From Metabacillus litoralis (GTDB lineage: Bacteria; Bacillota; Bacilli; Bacillales; Bacillaceae): 64,000 nucleotides of DNA. The stretch is from the NCBI RefSeq assembly GCF_007994985.1, contig NZ_VOQF01000005.1, positions 186,001 through 250,000 on the forward strand. The letters are read 5' to 3'. The stretch's first letter is position 1. Every line of letters starts with the position of its first letter. The translations under genes were made by a program, and so were the position numbers. Positions 9,513 through 18,954 of this stretch are shown here, one piece after another. The notes beneath the pieces are model-generated. The model worked only from the letters and a program-made list of their open reading frames with translations. It ran no database searches and was not told where the DNA came from.

Positions 9513-10598
9513 ATGAAAGAACAAAAAATAAGAATTTTAAAACTTGTTGAAGAGGGTAAGCTATCTGCAACTGAGGCACTTTCATTAATCGAATCATTAG
9601 AAAGTGAAAAACAAGAAAAAGAAGCAAAGTTAACTGCGTTATCAACAGAAGTTATCAATCAGGGTGATCAGCAAAAAAATGAACATCAAGAAACAAATGA
9701 TTTTAAGCAATCATTAGGAACAAAATTAATGGACTGGGTTGATACAGCTGTTAAAAAAGTAAAGGAAATTGATCTTGATATAAACTTTGGAAAATCAATT
9801 GATCTTCAGCACATTTTTCAATTTCCAGGAGCAGCCTTCCATGATATAGATATTAACGTACCTAATGGAAGCGTCAGTATTCAGCCTTGGGGTGATCAAG
9901 ATATTCGAGTTGAATGTGATGCAAAGGTTTATCGAGTAGAAAATAATGAACAAGCAAGAGAGACATTTTTATCAAGCATTGACTGTACAGTTGAGGGAAA
10001 TCGCTTCATTTTCTTCACTGAGAAAAAAACATTAAAATTAAACTTAACTGTAAAGGTCCCAGAGCAGTTATACGAAAATATTAAGGTGAAATTGTTTAAT
10101 GGTCCAATAAGAGGGGAAAATCTACATGTAGAGAGTTTAAAAGCGAAAACGGCAAATGGAGTTGTCTCCTTTTCATCTATTACTGCTAAAAAAGCTGAAT
10201 ATGAAACAGCAAATGGGCAAATTAAGCTTGCAAACTCAAAATATGAAAAGTTTGCTGCAGAAACAATAAGTGGAATCATTGAATTTGACGGAGTAGTTGA
10301 ACGAGCTGATATTCAAAGCTTTAATGGAAATCTTATGATTAAGGTTAAAGATCATGCTTGTGAGACTTTATATGCAAAAACAACAACAGGAAACATCGAA
10401 ATTCTTTTACCTGAAGAAAGCAGACTTGTTGGTGATTTGAAATCGAATTTAGGTGCTGTTTCAACACTATTAAAGGATGTTGAAATTTCATATGAAAAAA
10501 GTGATACGATCCAAAAGGAATTAAGATTTAGAACATCTAAGGAACCTACGTTAACTTTATTTGCCGATTCCAAAACAGGATCTATTGTCGTTAAGTAA
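9513..10598 (+). CDS. yvlB: YvlB-like DUF4097 protein (LiaX-like)
   Basis: 361 residues. The N-terminal ~35 residues (KIRILKLVEEGKLSATEAL and on) form the short helical domain seen in YvlB and the enterococcal LiaX. The C-terminal two thirds is a repetitive beta-sheet domain of the DUF4097 type, with strands such as VPNGSVSIQPWG, FNGPIRGENL and TANGVVSFSS. No signal peptide or membrane segment is seen. LiaX-type proteins respond to envelope-active peptides; transfer of that role here is inference. The ATG at 9513 is used because AGGAG at 9501 is 7 bases before it, whereas the ATG at 9507 is too close. Second gene of yvlABCD. Confidence 0.85.
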   Translation: MKEQKIRILKLVEEGKLSATEALSLIESLESEKQEKEAKLTALSTEVINQGDQQKNEHQETNDFKQSLGTKLMDWVDTAVKKVKEIDLDINFGKSIDLQHIFQFPGAAFHDIDINVPNGSVSIQPWGDQDIRVECDAKVYRVENNEQARETFLSSIDCTVEGNRFIFFTEKKTLKLNLTVKVPEQLYENIKVKLFNGPIRGENLHVESLKAKTANGVVSFSSITAKKAEYETANGQIKLANSKYEKFAAETISGIIEFDGVVERADIQSFNGNLMIKVKDHACETLYAKTTTGNIEILLPEESRLVGDLKSNLGAVSTLLKDVEISYEKSDTIQKELRFRTSKEPTLTLFADSKTGSIVVK

Positions 10599-10628
10599 TT
10601 TTACAAAGAAATTAAGGGTGAAAATACT

Positions 10629-10826
10629 ATGAAAAATTTATACAGATCAACAACTGATCGAAAACTATCAGGAGTGCTTGGTGGTTTATCAGATTATTTA
10701 GGCATGGATGCTTCTTTACTCCGAATATTGTTTGTGATAGTAGGGGTTTTTACAGCATTTCTTCCATTAGCAATCATTTATGTCGCGTGGATCTTTCTAG
10801 TTCCGGAAGAATCGGAAGTTAGTTGA
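10629..10826 (+). CDS. yvlC: PspC-domain protein YvlC
   Basis: 65 residues made almost entirely of one PspC domain. The first part is KNLYRSTTDRKLSGVLGGLS followed by DYLGMD. A single membrane helix follows (LLRILFVIVGVFTAFLPLAIIY). PspC proteins sense or relay envelope damage in phage-shock type systems. The length equals that recalled for B. subtilis YvlC. AAGGGTG precedes the ATG, and yvlD starts one base after the stop, so they are coupled. Confidence 0.9.
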   Translation: MKNLYRSTTDRKLSGVLGGLSDYLGMDASLLRILFVIVGVFTAFLPLAIIYVAWIFLVPEESEVS

Positions 10827-10827
10827 T

Positions 10828-11190
10828 ATGGTGAAATGGATTGTAAGTATTCTTGTTAATGCATTAATTTTAATAGTTGTTGCTGGCTTTTTTGATTCAT
10901 TCCATTTAAGTGGTATTGGAGCAGCACTTGGAGCCAGCTTTATTTTGTCTGTTCTAAATGTACTAATCAAACCATTTTTAATTTTACTTACATTACCTGT
11001 AACAGTCCTAACACTTGGATTATTTCTGTTTGTCATAAATGCCATCACCTTAATGATAACAGAAGGTCTAATGGGGGATTCTTTCGTAATTGAAGGGTTT
11101 GGTACAGCATTAATTGCTGCTATCTTTATCTCTTTGTTACATCTAATGATTCAAAAAGGAATTGTCGAGCCGATGAAGAAAAGCAAATGA
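10828..11190 (+). CDS. yvlD: YvlD-like phage-holin family 4 membrane protein
   Basis: 120 residues with four predicted membrane helices: near the N-terminus (WIVSILVNALILIVVAGF), two in the middle, and one near the C-terminus. It belongs to the membrane family often called phage holin family 4, which also contains YvlD; members in bacterial chromosomes are not shown to be lytic. It starts one base after yvlC with only a weak ribosome site, so translation likely depends on yvlC. Last gene before the operon terminator. Confidence 0.88.
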   Translation: MVKWIVSILVNALILIVVAGFFDSFHLSGIGAALGASFILSVLNVLIKPFLILLTLPVTVLTLGLFLFVINAITLMITEGLMGDSFVIEGFGTALIAAIFISLLHLMIQKGIVEPMKKSK

Positions 11191-11203
11191 TAATATGATC
11201 ATT

Positions 11204-11226
11204 GGTGAGACGATCCTCACTTTTTG
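11204..11226 (+). terminator. Terminator after yvlD
   Basis: GTGAG pairs with CTCAC across a short loop and runs into TTTTT. Short but well placed at the end of yvlABCD. Confidence 0.7.
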
Positions 11227-11295
11227 TCGAACGTAACATTTTGTTTAATCTTATATTCTTTAACACCCTGTACATACTATAAATGGGTGAATAGT

Positions 11296-12819
11296 ATGGA
11301 CAATAAGAAACTTAAAAAAACAGTACTTCTTTTATTCTGGTTCACAATTCTTATACCAATGATTTTTCCTTCAACAAAAGCTGTAAGTCATTCAATTAAC
11401 TCTTCGAAAATTAAATATAGTGCTGCACAAAGCTACTATCATACACATCGGTATTTATCCACAAATAAACAACATATGAAAATAAGTGAAAATGCTACAA
11501 AAACAGAGCCGCCTAAAAAGTTCAACCCTTTAGGTGAGATAGAGTTTTCAAAAGAGAAATATCATTCATTGCTTCAAAAAAATAGTGAAGAAAATGAAAC
11601 ACATGCTGTTTCTAAATTTCCTTATCACAGATTTGATGTAAAGGTTGATCAAGATATTCAACCTTCTGATATGCTATCACTTCATTGGGAGGGAAAGTCG
11701 CTTGCTGGAAGGCAGGTAACAATGTATGCTTGGAACCTGGCTGAAGATAAATGGATAGCGGTTGATCAAAAAGTAGCGGGTGAAACTAATTTTGAACTAA
11801 ATGGGACAATTACTGCAGATCAATATGTAGAAAATAAGAAAGTTAGTGTGATTGTACAAGATCAAGTATTACCTTTATCAAAAGGCTATGATTATTCATT
11901 TGTTTGGATGACAGATACTCAATATTACGCACAAGATCATCCTGCTATTTTTAAATCAATAACAGAATGGATTGCACAAAATAAAGATGTGATGAATATT
12001 AAATATGTTTTTCATTCTGGTGATATTGTGAATAAAGGAAAAGATGAGAAGCAATGGCGCCGAGCTAGTGCACATATGAATACATTAGATGTTGCGAAAA
12101 TACCTTATGGAGTTTTACCTGGAAATCATGATGAAGGAGATCATTTAACGTACTATCGTCAATATTTCGGGAAAGCAAGATTTCAGAATAAAGGATATTA
12201 TGGTGGCTCATATGAAAATAATCGAGGTCATTATGATTTAATCTCTGTGGACGGAAAAGATTATGTTTTTGTTTATATGGGCTGGGATGTAGAGGATAAG
12301 GATATTGAGTGGATGAATGATGTGCTTCAGCAGTATTCAGATCGAACCGCAATTTTATCACTGCATAGTTATTTAGAGAAAAACGGAAAACGAAATAGAG
12401 AAGGAAATAAAATATATGAAAAAGTTGTGATGACCAACAAGAATGTTGTTGCTGTGCTGAGTGGTCATTATCACGGCAGTAAGCACAGAGTTGATGAAAT
12501 CGATGATAACCAAGATGGAATAATTGATCGAACCGTTTATCAACTTCTTGCTGATTATCAAAAAGCACCAAATGGAGGCAACGGATTTATTAGGCTGCTT
12601 CATTTTGATAAAGAAACAAACACAATTGATGTTGAAACGTATTCACCATATGTTAATCAATATTCTTACTATGATCCGATAAAGCATCCAGATAAAGATC
12701 AATTTACGATGAATATTGATCTGCAACAATCTAAAAAGATGATCTCAACAACCTTATTTGAAGTTAATGTTTACAAAAAGATTGATGGCTATAAAGTGGC
12801 GGAATCAGTTGCTTATTAA
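11296..12819 (+). CDS. Secreted calcineurin-like metallophosphoesterase
   Basis: 507 residues. A signal peptide occupies about residues 1-30 (basic KKLKK, hydrophobic core, then a cleavage region near STKAVS). The metallophosphoesterase domain begins near residue 200 and shows the family metal ligands: MTDTQYY (D), HSGDIV (D), LPGNHDEGD (N, H), SLHSY (H) and LSGHYHGS (two H). The N-terminal region before it is beta-rich and unassigned. It resembles the phosphoesterase part of the larger B. subtilis YvnB. No membrane anchor or sortase motif is seen, so it is probably released. The ATG at 11296 is used since GGGTGA precedes it and the signal peptide then starts correctly. Confidence 0.85.
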   Translation: MDNKKLKKTVLLLFWFTILIPMIFPSTKAVSHSINSSKIKYSAAQSYYHTHRYLSTNKQHMKISENATKTEPPKKFNPLGEIEFSKEKYHSLLQKNSEENETHAVSKFPYHRFDVKVDQDIQPSDMLSLHWEGKSLAGRQVTMYAWNLAEDKWIAVDQKVAGETNFELNGTITADQYVENKKVSVIVQDQVLPLSKGYDYSFVWMTDTQYYAQDHPAIFKSITEWIAQNKDVMNIKYVFHSGDIVNKGKDEKQWRRASAHMNTLDVAKIPYGVLPGNHDEGDHLTYYRQYFGKARFQNKGYYGGSYENNRGHYDLISVDGKDYVFVYMGWDVEDKDIEWMNDVLQQYSDRTAILSLHSYLEKNGKRNREGNKIYEKVVMTNKNVVAVLSGHYHGSKHRVDEIDDNQDGIIDRTVYQLLADYQKAPNGGNGFIRLLHFDKETNTIDVETYSPYVNQYSYYDPIKHPDKDQFTMNIDLQQSKKMISTTLFEVNVYKKIDGYKVAESVAY

Positions 12820-12897
12820 AAATAGAGGCTGGGACATAATGAAAGAAATCATACAAAAAGACGAATAGACCTAAATTCAGTTAAGGTGAAAAAACAA

Positions 12898-13030
12898 GTT
12901 CGTTCCATTGCGCTGCAGACATTTGCTTTCCGCGGGGAGGAAGCTAAGCCTCCTCGGCGCAAGCGCCTGTGGGGTCTCAGCCTTTCCTCTGCACCCGCAG
13001 GAGTCAAATGTCTTCCGCTCCATTCCACTA
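12898..13030 (-). repeat. GC-rich palindromic element, copy R3
   Basis: Third copy of the R family, in the reverse orientation. Read on the minus strand, the outer arm AGACATTTG pairs with CAAATGTCT and the inner arm GCTGAG pairs with CTTAGC. The tip is GGCGCTTGCGCC. It is nested inside the 12820-13173 inverted-repeat element. Confidence 0.85.
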
Positions 13031-13078
13031 GTTCTTAAAAAAAGTATGCAAAATCAAAAAACATTGAAGACTGCAAAT

Positions 13079-13138
13079 AAAAACCCGAACTATTAGGCGA
13101 ATGTTTAACTGACATATCACCTAATGATTCGGGTTTTT
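13079..13138. terminator. Two-way terminator between converging genes
   Basis: AAAAACCCGAA at 13079 pairs with TTCGGGTTTTT at the far end, with an inner TATTAGG/CCTAAT stem. T runs exist on both strands, so it can end both the phosphoesterase and the amidase transcripts. Confidence 0.85.
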
Positions 13139-13174
13139 CATTAGCTTAAATACTTATGTCCCATCCTCTATTTA

Positions 13175-13858
13175 CTATTCATTAACAACAAGCGTATCAT
13201 AGCCCTTTTTCTTAAGCTCTTTTGCTAGATTTATGGCATGCTGTTTCTGTGAAAATGCCCCTACTTGGACTTTATATAGTGTTGAAGTAGGTGTTTGCTT
13301 TTTCTTTTTTAACGAATAATAGGAGGCAATACCATTAGCTATGGATCTTGCACATAATGCTCTATAAGCGTCTGTACGAAGTAGTGCTGCTTCTTCCTTG
13401 TTAGTCATAAATCCACATTCACAAAGAATGGCTGTCATCTTTGTTTTTTCCAAAACATAAAAGTCAGCAGCTTTGACTCCACGATTTTTTCGCTTTGTTG
13501 CTCGTATAAGCTCTTCTTGAACTTTTGCTGCTAACTCAGCTGCCTCTTTCGGTTTTGTTTGATAAACAAATGTTTCAATTCCTTCAGCAGATGTCCAAGT
13601 CCGTCCGTTGCCATGTGCATTAGCGTGAATCGACACAAACAAATCAACATTCGCTGAATTTGCCCTGCTTGTTCTAACATGTAATGGAACATCACTAGAG
13701 TCAGAATGAGAGAACATGACAGAAACTCCCTCAAACAACATCAAAAGCTCCTTTAATTTACTTGCAACTGCTGAATTGAACTCATACTCCTTCATTCCAT
13801 CCACAGATCTTTTACCAGGCGTATCTTTTCCATGACCCGCATCAATCATGATTTTCAC
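13175..13858 (-). CDS. N-acetylmuramoyl-L-alanine amidase (CwlC-like, SPOR tail)
   Basis: 227 residues. The amidase_3 domain occupies about residues 1-175: metal ligands are seen in MIDAGHGKDTPG (H), KEYEFN (E) and VSIHANAHG (H), and the catalytic Glu in CECGFMTN. The C-terminal ~35 residues (LYKVQVGAFSQKQHAINLAK) form one SPOR-type peptidoglycan-binding repeat. There is no signal peptide, as in B. subtilis CwlC, a mother-cell enzyme that helps release the spore, and in phage endolysins. The GTG at 13858 is chosen because GGAGGG lies 7 bases before it. No phage genes are nearby, which favours a sporulation-linked role, but this is inference. Confidence 0.85.
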   Translation of the reverse strand: MKIMIDAGHGKDTPGKRSVDGMKEYEFNSAVASKLKELLMLFEGVSVMFSHSDSSDVPLHVRTSRANSANVDLFVSIHANAHGNGRTWTSAEGIETFVYQTKPKEAAELAAKVQEELIRATKRKNRGVKAADFYVLEKTKMTAILCECGFMTNKEEAALLRTDAYRALCARSIANGIASYYSLKKKKQTPTSTLYKVQVGAFSQKQHAINLAKELKKKGYDTLVVNE

Positions 13859-14220
13859 TTACATTCCCTCCTTTTTATAGATCTTAGATCGAACGTAATA
13901 TTTATCGATCACAATTTATATAGAACCTTATCTATAAAGAGTAGCGTTAAAACAATCTCATTTTTTGCGAATTAAAATTAGCAGCAATACTTCATAATGT
14001 AGGACTATAAAAAAAGAAAGTGGAATAATAAACAAGATCAAACAACTTCTATTTTTGTTTATAACACTCTAATGCTAAAATGGACTTAGAGTTGTGTAAG
14101 TGTAATTATTTTAAAGTGCTGTTTTTCAAAGTTGGTTGTTTTAAATAGACTATAGTTGAATGGAACCAAGTGTTTATAGTTAATAAGAGTATGTTAGACC
14201 AAATGTTGTTTTACACTTTG

Positions 14221-14348
14221 TTTATTGTAGTGAAAGGCATGAGACTCCTGCGGGAGAAGCGTGTCGAAGGGAGACCCCACAGGCGCTTGCGCCGAGGAGG
14301 CTCCTGGACCGCCTGCGGAAAGCGAATGCCTGTAACGGAAATAAACAA
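14221..14348 (+). repeat. GC-rich palindromic element, copy R4
   Basis: Fourth copy, plus orientation. Outer arm AGGCAT pairs with ATGCCT, inner arm GGGAG with CTCCT (one G-U), and the tip is GGCGCTTGCGCC. Apart from it I found no gene in the 13859-14454 gap upstream of hprK. Confidence 0.85.
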
Positions 14349-14454
14349 CGAAGTTTAAACCTATCTATCCAATAACAACACAACTAATATGAAAAGATAA
14401 ACAAGACATTAACTCAACTGTCTAATGCTCTTGTTATAAAGGAGGATATATATA

Positions 14455-15390
14455 ATGGCAAAAGTTCGCACAAAAGATTTAATCGATAAATTTAGCATGG
14501 AACTAATTAGTGGTGAAGAAGGAATAAATCGACCAATTACAACAAGTGATTTGTCACGACCAGGGATTGAAATGGCGGGATTTTTTACATATTATCCAAA
14601 AGAAAGAGTTCAATTACTTGGTAAAACAGAACTTTCGTTTTTTCATCAGCTTTCAGATCAAGAGAAAAAGCATCGCATGGACGAGTTGTGTACAGATGTA
14701 ACTCCTGCGATCATTTTATCAAGGGAATTAGAAGCGCCAAAAGAATTACTTGAAGCATCAGAAAGAGCAGGTGTTGCTGTATTACGGTCACCTTTGAAAA
14801 CAACAAGACTTTCAAGTCATTTAACAAACTTTCTTGAAGGAAAGCTTGCGCCGACTACTGCTGTTCATGGAGTATTAGTTGATATTTATGGTGTTGGTGT
14901 GCTGATCATTGGTAAAAGTGGTGTTGGTAAAAGTGAAACAGCTCTTGAGTTAGTAAAACGTGGACACCGTTTAGTAGCTGATGATTGTGTTGAAATTCGT
15001 CAAGAAGATCAAGATACATTAATCGGTAGTGCTCCAGAGCTTATTGAGCATTTATTAGAAATTCGTGGGTTAGGAATTATTAATGTGATGACGTTGTTTG
15101 GTGCAGGTGCTGTTCGTAGCTTTAAACGAATCACATTAGTGATTAATCTTGAGCTATGGGATCAAAACAAGCAATATGATCGTCTTGGTTTAGAAGAAGA
15201 TAAGATGAGAATAATTGATACTGATGTAACTAAGTTAACAGTTCCTGTTCGTCCTGGACGAAATCTTGCGGTTATTATCGAAGTTGCTGCAATGAATTTC
15301 CGTCTGAAACGTATGGGTGTAAATGCGGCTGAGCAATTTACTAGTAAGCTTGCTGGTGTGATTGAAGATGGAGATCAAGAAGAGGAATAA
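14455..15390 (+). CDS. hprK: HPr kinase/phosphorylase
   Basis: HprK phosphorylates HPr and Crh on Ser46 in response to glycolytic intermediates and also removes the phosphate; it is the sensor of carbon catabolite repression in Firmicutes. 311 residues, standard size. The N-terminal domain (1-130) is followed by Walker A GKSGVGKS near residue 153. The family signature [20 protein letters not shown] follows near residue 203. Ribosome site AAAGGAGG precedes the ATG. First gene of an hprK-lgt-yvoD-ppaX-yvoF group as in B. subtilis. Its substrate Crh is encoded in this window at 34214. Confidence 0.98.
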   Translation: MAKVRTKDLIDKFSMELISGEEGINRPITTSDLSRPGIEMAGFFTYYPKERVQLLGKTELSFFHQLSDQEKKHRMDELCTDVTPAIILSRELEAPKELLEASERAGVAVLRSPLKTTRLSSHLTNFLEGKLAPTTAVHGVLVDIYGVGVLIIGKSGVGKSETALELVKRGHRLVADDCVEIRQEDQDTLIGSAPELIEHLLEIRGLGIINVMTLFGAGAVRSFKRITLVINLELWDQNKQYDRLGLEEDKMRIIDTDVTKLTVPVRPGRNLAVIIEVAAMNFRLKRMGVNAAEQFTSKLAGVIEDGDQEEE

Positions 15391-15642
15391 ACCTTACGAT
15401 ATAAAAAGAAGATTCCACTAAACTATCTGAGGATTATTTTTTGAGTCACTAAAAAGCAATAGGTTATGATAAAGAGCTATAATAAAAAAATGTGGAATCG
15501 GTAAAATACCGATTCCATTAATAATGAATAAACACAGTGTTAAATTTTTATTAATATTACCATGACAAAAGGAAAATGTTGTATGGTAATAAGGGGAAAG
15601 TACTTACATAAAAAGTGAAAAAAAGTAGTGGGAGATGAAGTT

Positions 15643-16461
15643 ATGGAAGATAGTATAAAGCCTATTAATCCCGTATTTCTTGACTTAGGTCCAATTCAAG
15701 TCCATTGGTATGGTGTAATTATTGGTTTAGGAGCTTTACTGGGTCTTTGGATTGCGATGAGAGAAAGTGAAAGACGTGGATTACATAAAGATACCTTTGT
15801 CGATTTAGTTCTATTTGCGATTCCAATTGCTATTCTTGGAGCAAGAGCTTATTATGTCATTTTCCAATGGGATTATTACTCACAAAATCCTGGAGATATA
15901 TTTAAAATTTGGAATGGTGGTTTAGCGATACATGGTGGATTAATCGCCGCCTTTATTACAGGAGCTGTTTTTGCACGTGTTCGCAAGATTTCATTTTGGA
16001 AGCTAGCTGATATTGGTGCACCAAGTATTATCCTTGGTCAGGCAATTGGTCGTTGGGGGAATTTTATTAACCAAGAAGCACATGGTGGTGCTGTAACCCG
16101 AGATTTTCTAGAAGGATTATTTCTTCCTGAATTTATCGTGAACCAAATGTACATCAATGGCCAATATTATCACCCAACATTTTTATATGAATCTCTATGG
16201 AGCTTAGTAGGATTCATTGGTTTAATGCTATTAAGAAAAGCGAATTTCAGAAGAGGAGAGCTTTTCTTAACGTATATTATTTGGTATTCAATTGGTCGCT
16301 ACTGGGTAGAAGGACTAAGAACAGATAGCTTGATGTTAACTGAATCACTGCGTATTGCACAGGTGATCTCGATCGTGTTAATACTGATTGCTGTTGCAGT
16401 TATGATCTTCCGCCGTGTGAAAGGCTATTCAAAAGAAAGATATCTAGATGTAAGTAAATAA
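15643..16461 (+). CDS. lgt: Prolipoprotein diacylglyceryl transferase
   Basis: Lgt transfers diacylglycerol from phosphatidylglycerol to the lipobox cysteine of prelipoproteins in the membrane. 272 residues with about seven membrane helices. The early HWYG ([14 protein letters not shown]) and the Lgt signature [14 protein letters not shown], containing the essential Arg and Asn, are visible, and so is the later R-Y-W-V-E-G-L-R. The ATG at 15643 is used because GGGAGATG stands just before it; a GTG at 15628 lies within that site. A hairpin (about 15491-15514, GGAATCGGTA/TACCGATTCC) lies in the 240-base gap from hprK. The lipoprotein at 62182 is one likely substrate. Confidence 0.97.
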   Translation: MEDSIKPINPVFLDLGPIQVHWYGVIIGLGALLGLWIAMRESERRGLHKDTFVDLVLFAIPIAILGARAYYVIFQWDYYSQNPGDIFKIWNGGLAIHGGLIAAFITGAVFARVRKISFWKLADIGAPSIILGQAIGRWGNFINQEAHGGAVTRDFLEGLFLPEFIVNQMYINGQYYHPTFLYESLWSLVGFIGLMLLRKANFRRGELFLTYIIWYSIGRYWVEGLRTDSLMLTESLRIAQVISIVLILIAVAVMIFRRVKGYSKERYLDVSK

Positions 16462-16500
16462 TTAGCGTAGTTTATAACATAGCAGCGAGGAGAGAGCCAC

Positions 16501-17448
16501 ATGGGGAAAAGTTTAAAAGCAGGACTTCAAGCGGGCTTTCAAACAACCTGGACATTAGGGAAAATTATCTTCCCTATTACATTAATTGTTAGCCTGCTTC
16601 AATACACACCAATATTAGGATGGGTTGCAAAATTAATTACTCCTCTTATGGGGATATTTGGTTTATCAGGAGAAGCTGCGATTCCTTTGGTTATTGGTAA
16701 TTTTTTAAATCTATATGCTGGTATAGGTGCAATTCTATCGTTAGATTTAACAGTAAAAGAAGTCTTTATTCTCGCACTAATGCTGTCTTTTTCACACAAT
16801 CTACTGATTGAATCATCAGTTGCTGCAAAAGTAGGGCTTCACCTTTGGGTTATTCTTGCTGTAAGAATTGGTCTTGCTCTTATATCTGCATTCGTCGTGA
16901 ACCTTGTATGGCAAGGTGGCGGTGAGATGGCTCAATATGGATTTGTGAGTTCAACAGAGGTTGTACCAAACGGTTGGCTTGAGATCATTAGTATCGCTTT
17001 ACAAAAAGCTGCATTAGGGGTTGTTCAACTCGCATTAATAGTCATCCCGTTAATGATTGCCATTCAATATCTAAAAGATTTAGGATTACTAAAGGTATTT
17101 ACAAGGTGGATGGCACCTGTTACACGTTTTTTAGGGATGAAGGAAAATACATCAATGACATTGGTTGCAGGTCTAACGATTGGTTTAGCTTATGGAGCGG
17201 GTGTCATGATTCAAGCTGTAAAAGAAGATAATGTGAGTAAAAAGGATTTAACTTTGGCATTTATTTTCTTAGTTGCTTGTCACGCTGTTGTAGAAGATAC
17301 ATTAATCTTCATACCATTAGGAATTCCTGTTTTACCATTGCTTATCATTCGGTTAGTAGTAGCAGTTGTTTTGACAATTACGATTGCAACAATTTGGCGT
17401 AAAGTGGAAGCTACACCAAGAAGAAAGGAAGCGACTTATGAAAATTAA
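16501..17448 (+). CDS. yvoD: Nucleoside-recognition (Gate) domain membrane protein YvoD
   Basis: 315 residues with around eight hydrophobic segments arranged as two related halves. Each half contains the Gate/nucleoside-recognition pattern (for example [19 protein letters not shown] and [19 protein letters not shown]). The family is related to the spore maturation proteins SpmA/SpmB, but the function of YvoD is not known. Ribosome site GCGAGGAGAG precedes the ATG. It overlaps ppaX by 11 bases and keeps the B. subtilis gene order. Confidence 0.85.
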   Translation: MGKSLKAGLQAGFQTTWTLGKIIFPITLIVSLLQYTPILGWVAKLITPLMGIFGLSGEAAIPLVIGNFLNLYAGIGAILSLDLTVKEVFILALMLSFSHNLLIESSVAAKVGLHLWVILAVRIGLALISAFVVNLVWQGGGEMAQYGFVSSTEVVPNGWLEIISIALQKAALGVVQLALIVIPLMIAIQYLKDLGLLKVFTRWMAPVTRFLGMKENTSMTLVAGLTIGLAYGAGVMIQAVKEDNVSKKDLTLAFIFLVACHAVVEDTLIFIPLGIPVLPLLIIRLVVAVVLTITIATIWRKVEATPRRKEATYEN

Positions 17449-18079
17449 CACTCTTTTATTTGATTTAGATGGAACCTTAATTAATACAAATGATTTGATC
17501 ATAGAATCGTTTTTACATACGTTACACACGTATTATCCTGATCAATACGTTAGAGAAGACATTTTACCATTCATTGGTCCAACTCTTTACGATACATTCT
17601 CAACAATTAATCCTGAGAAAGTAGAAGAAATGATCACAGTTTATCGTAAATTTAATCACGAACAACATGATGTACTTGTCACAGAATATGAAACAGTATT
17701 TGAAACGGTTAAAGCGTTAAAAGAACAAGGATTTAAGCTAGGAATTGTGACAACGAAAATACGTGATACCGTAAACATGGGCTTAAAGCTAACAAAGCTA
17801 GATCAGTTTTTTGATGTTGTCGTTACATTAGATGATGTCGAGAACGCAAAGCCACATCCAGAGCCTGTTTTAAAGGCGTTGGAGCAGCTAGGTTCTTCAC
17901 CTGAAGAGGCCATTATGGTCGGAGATAACCACCATGATATTGAGGCAGGAAAAAATGCAGGTACAAAAACAGCAGGAGTATCCTGGAGTGTAAAAGGAAG
18001 AGAATATATTAGTAGCTACAAACCAGATTATATCTTAGAGAAAATGAGTGATTTATTACCAATTGTCGGAGAGAAATAA
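17438..18079 (+). CDS. ppaX: Pyrophosphatase PpaX
   Basis: HAD-superfamily hydrolase of 213 residues. In B. subtilis PpaX hydrolyses pyrophosphate released when HprK/P dephosphorylates HPr, which fits its place behind hprK. Motif [12 protein letters not shown] (residues 6-16) carries the two catalytic Asp. Motif II is VTTK near residue 106, and motif III/IV is [16 protein letters not shown]. The cap domain lies between residues 16 and 80. The ATG at 17438 with AAGGAAG upstream is chosen over earlier frame-open codons. It overlaps yvoD and is followed by yvoF after one base. Confidence 0.95.
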   Translation: MKINTLLFDLDGTLINTNDLIIESFLHTLHTYYPDQYVREDILPFIGPTLYDTFSTINPEKVEEMITVYRKFNHEQHDVLVTEYETVFETVKALKEQGFKLGIVTTKIRDTVNMGLKLTKLDQFFDVVVTLDDVENAKPHPEPVLKALEQLGSSPEEAIMVGDNHHDIEAGKNAGTKTAGVSWSVKGREYISSYKPDYILEKMSDLLPIVGEK

Positions 18080-18080
18080 G

Positions 18081-18608
18081 TTGAGAAAAACAACTCGTTA
18101 TCCAGTAACTGGAGCAAACTCTTTATGGCATGTATACAAAACAGTTCCATTTTGGAAGGTAGTTCGTAACTTTATTGTCATTCAGCTTGCAAGATACACA
18201 CCATTTTTAGCAATGAAAAACTGGTTATACCGAACCTTTCTAAAAATGAAAGTAGGAGATCAAGCCTCTTTTGCCTTAATGGTCATGCTTGATGTGATGT
18301 TCCCTGAAAAAATATCTGTAGGTAAAAACACAGTAATCGGCTATAACACGACAATCCTAGCTCATGAATATCTAATAAAAGAATACCGACTTGGCGATGT
18401 GATCATAGGCGACGAAGTATTAATTGGCGCTAACTCAACAATCCTACCAGGCGTAACAATCGGACATGGAGCCATTGTATCAGCAGGCACTCTAGTCCAC
18501 AAAGATGTCCCAGAAGGAGCCTTCGTAGGCGGCAACCCAATGCAATTAATCTATACAAAAGAAGAAGTACTAAAACGCAATCTATCTACAACAAAAGAAG
18601 ATTCTTAA
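18081..18608 (+). CDS. yvoF: Hexapeptide-repeat O-acetyltransferase YvoF
   Basis: 175 residues, left-handed beta-helix acetyltransferase. Hexapeptide repeats are visible ([16 protein letters not shown], then [18 protein letters not shown], then [15 protein letters not shown]), followed by the family end [11 protein letters not shown]. The N-terminal RKTTRYPV matches B. subtilis YvoF as I remember it. That start requires the TTG at 18081, which has GGAGAG nine bases before it. Acetyl-CoA is the probable donor; the acceptor is unknown. Last gene of the hprK group. Confidence 0.88.
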   Translation: MRKTTRYPVTGANSLWHVYKTVPFWKVVRNFIVIQLARYTPFLAMKNWLYRTFLKMKVGDQASFALMVMLDVMFPEKISVGKNTVIGYNTTILAHEYLIKEYRLGDVIIGDEVLIGANSTILPGVTIGHGAIVSAGTLVHKDVPEGAFVGGNPMQLIYTKEEVLKRNLSTTKEDS

Positions 18609-18954
18609 AATAGGACCAAACCTCTTCATCAAAGACGGTAGAAAAGGTGGTATAACTCCCTATCTACCTCATTTGAAAGAGGGGAGGTTCTTTTGTTTAT
18701 TTAGTAAGTTAATGTGGTGATTTGAGCCTTCTTTGAAAGTTGATTGTCTGTGGATTCTTTTTTGAAAGCTTTGTTCCGTATGAGTCAGATTCATCTGAAC
18801 ATCATAGTTCTAAGATATAAACATTGAGCTAAACTATAGCCTTTTTGAAGTTTTTAGAAGGATTTTAATCAGGTAGAGACTAGAGGCTAGTAATTAATTT
18901 GACAAACAACTTCTATAGATTCCTGAGTAGTATTGGTCTTAAAGTTTGTTGCTC

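Larger units (their letters stand above)
12820..13173. mobile_element. Insert with 20-bp terminal inverted repeats
   Basis: The left end AAATAGAGGCTGGGACATAA (12820-12839) matches the reverse complement of 13154-13173 at 19 of 20 positions. The 354-base segment fills exactly the space between the stop codons of two converging genes. It contains copy R3 of the GC-rich family and a strong two-way terminator, and no gene. It looks like a non-autonomous element; no transposase is present. Confidence 0.55.

Noticed and set aside
18625-18700. Possible T-box antiterminator (AGGTGGTATAACTCC) before the his operon
   Set aside because: It lacks the conserved ACCGCG part, has no stem I or specifier loop, and sits too close to the yvoF stop and too far from hisZ.
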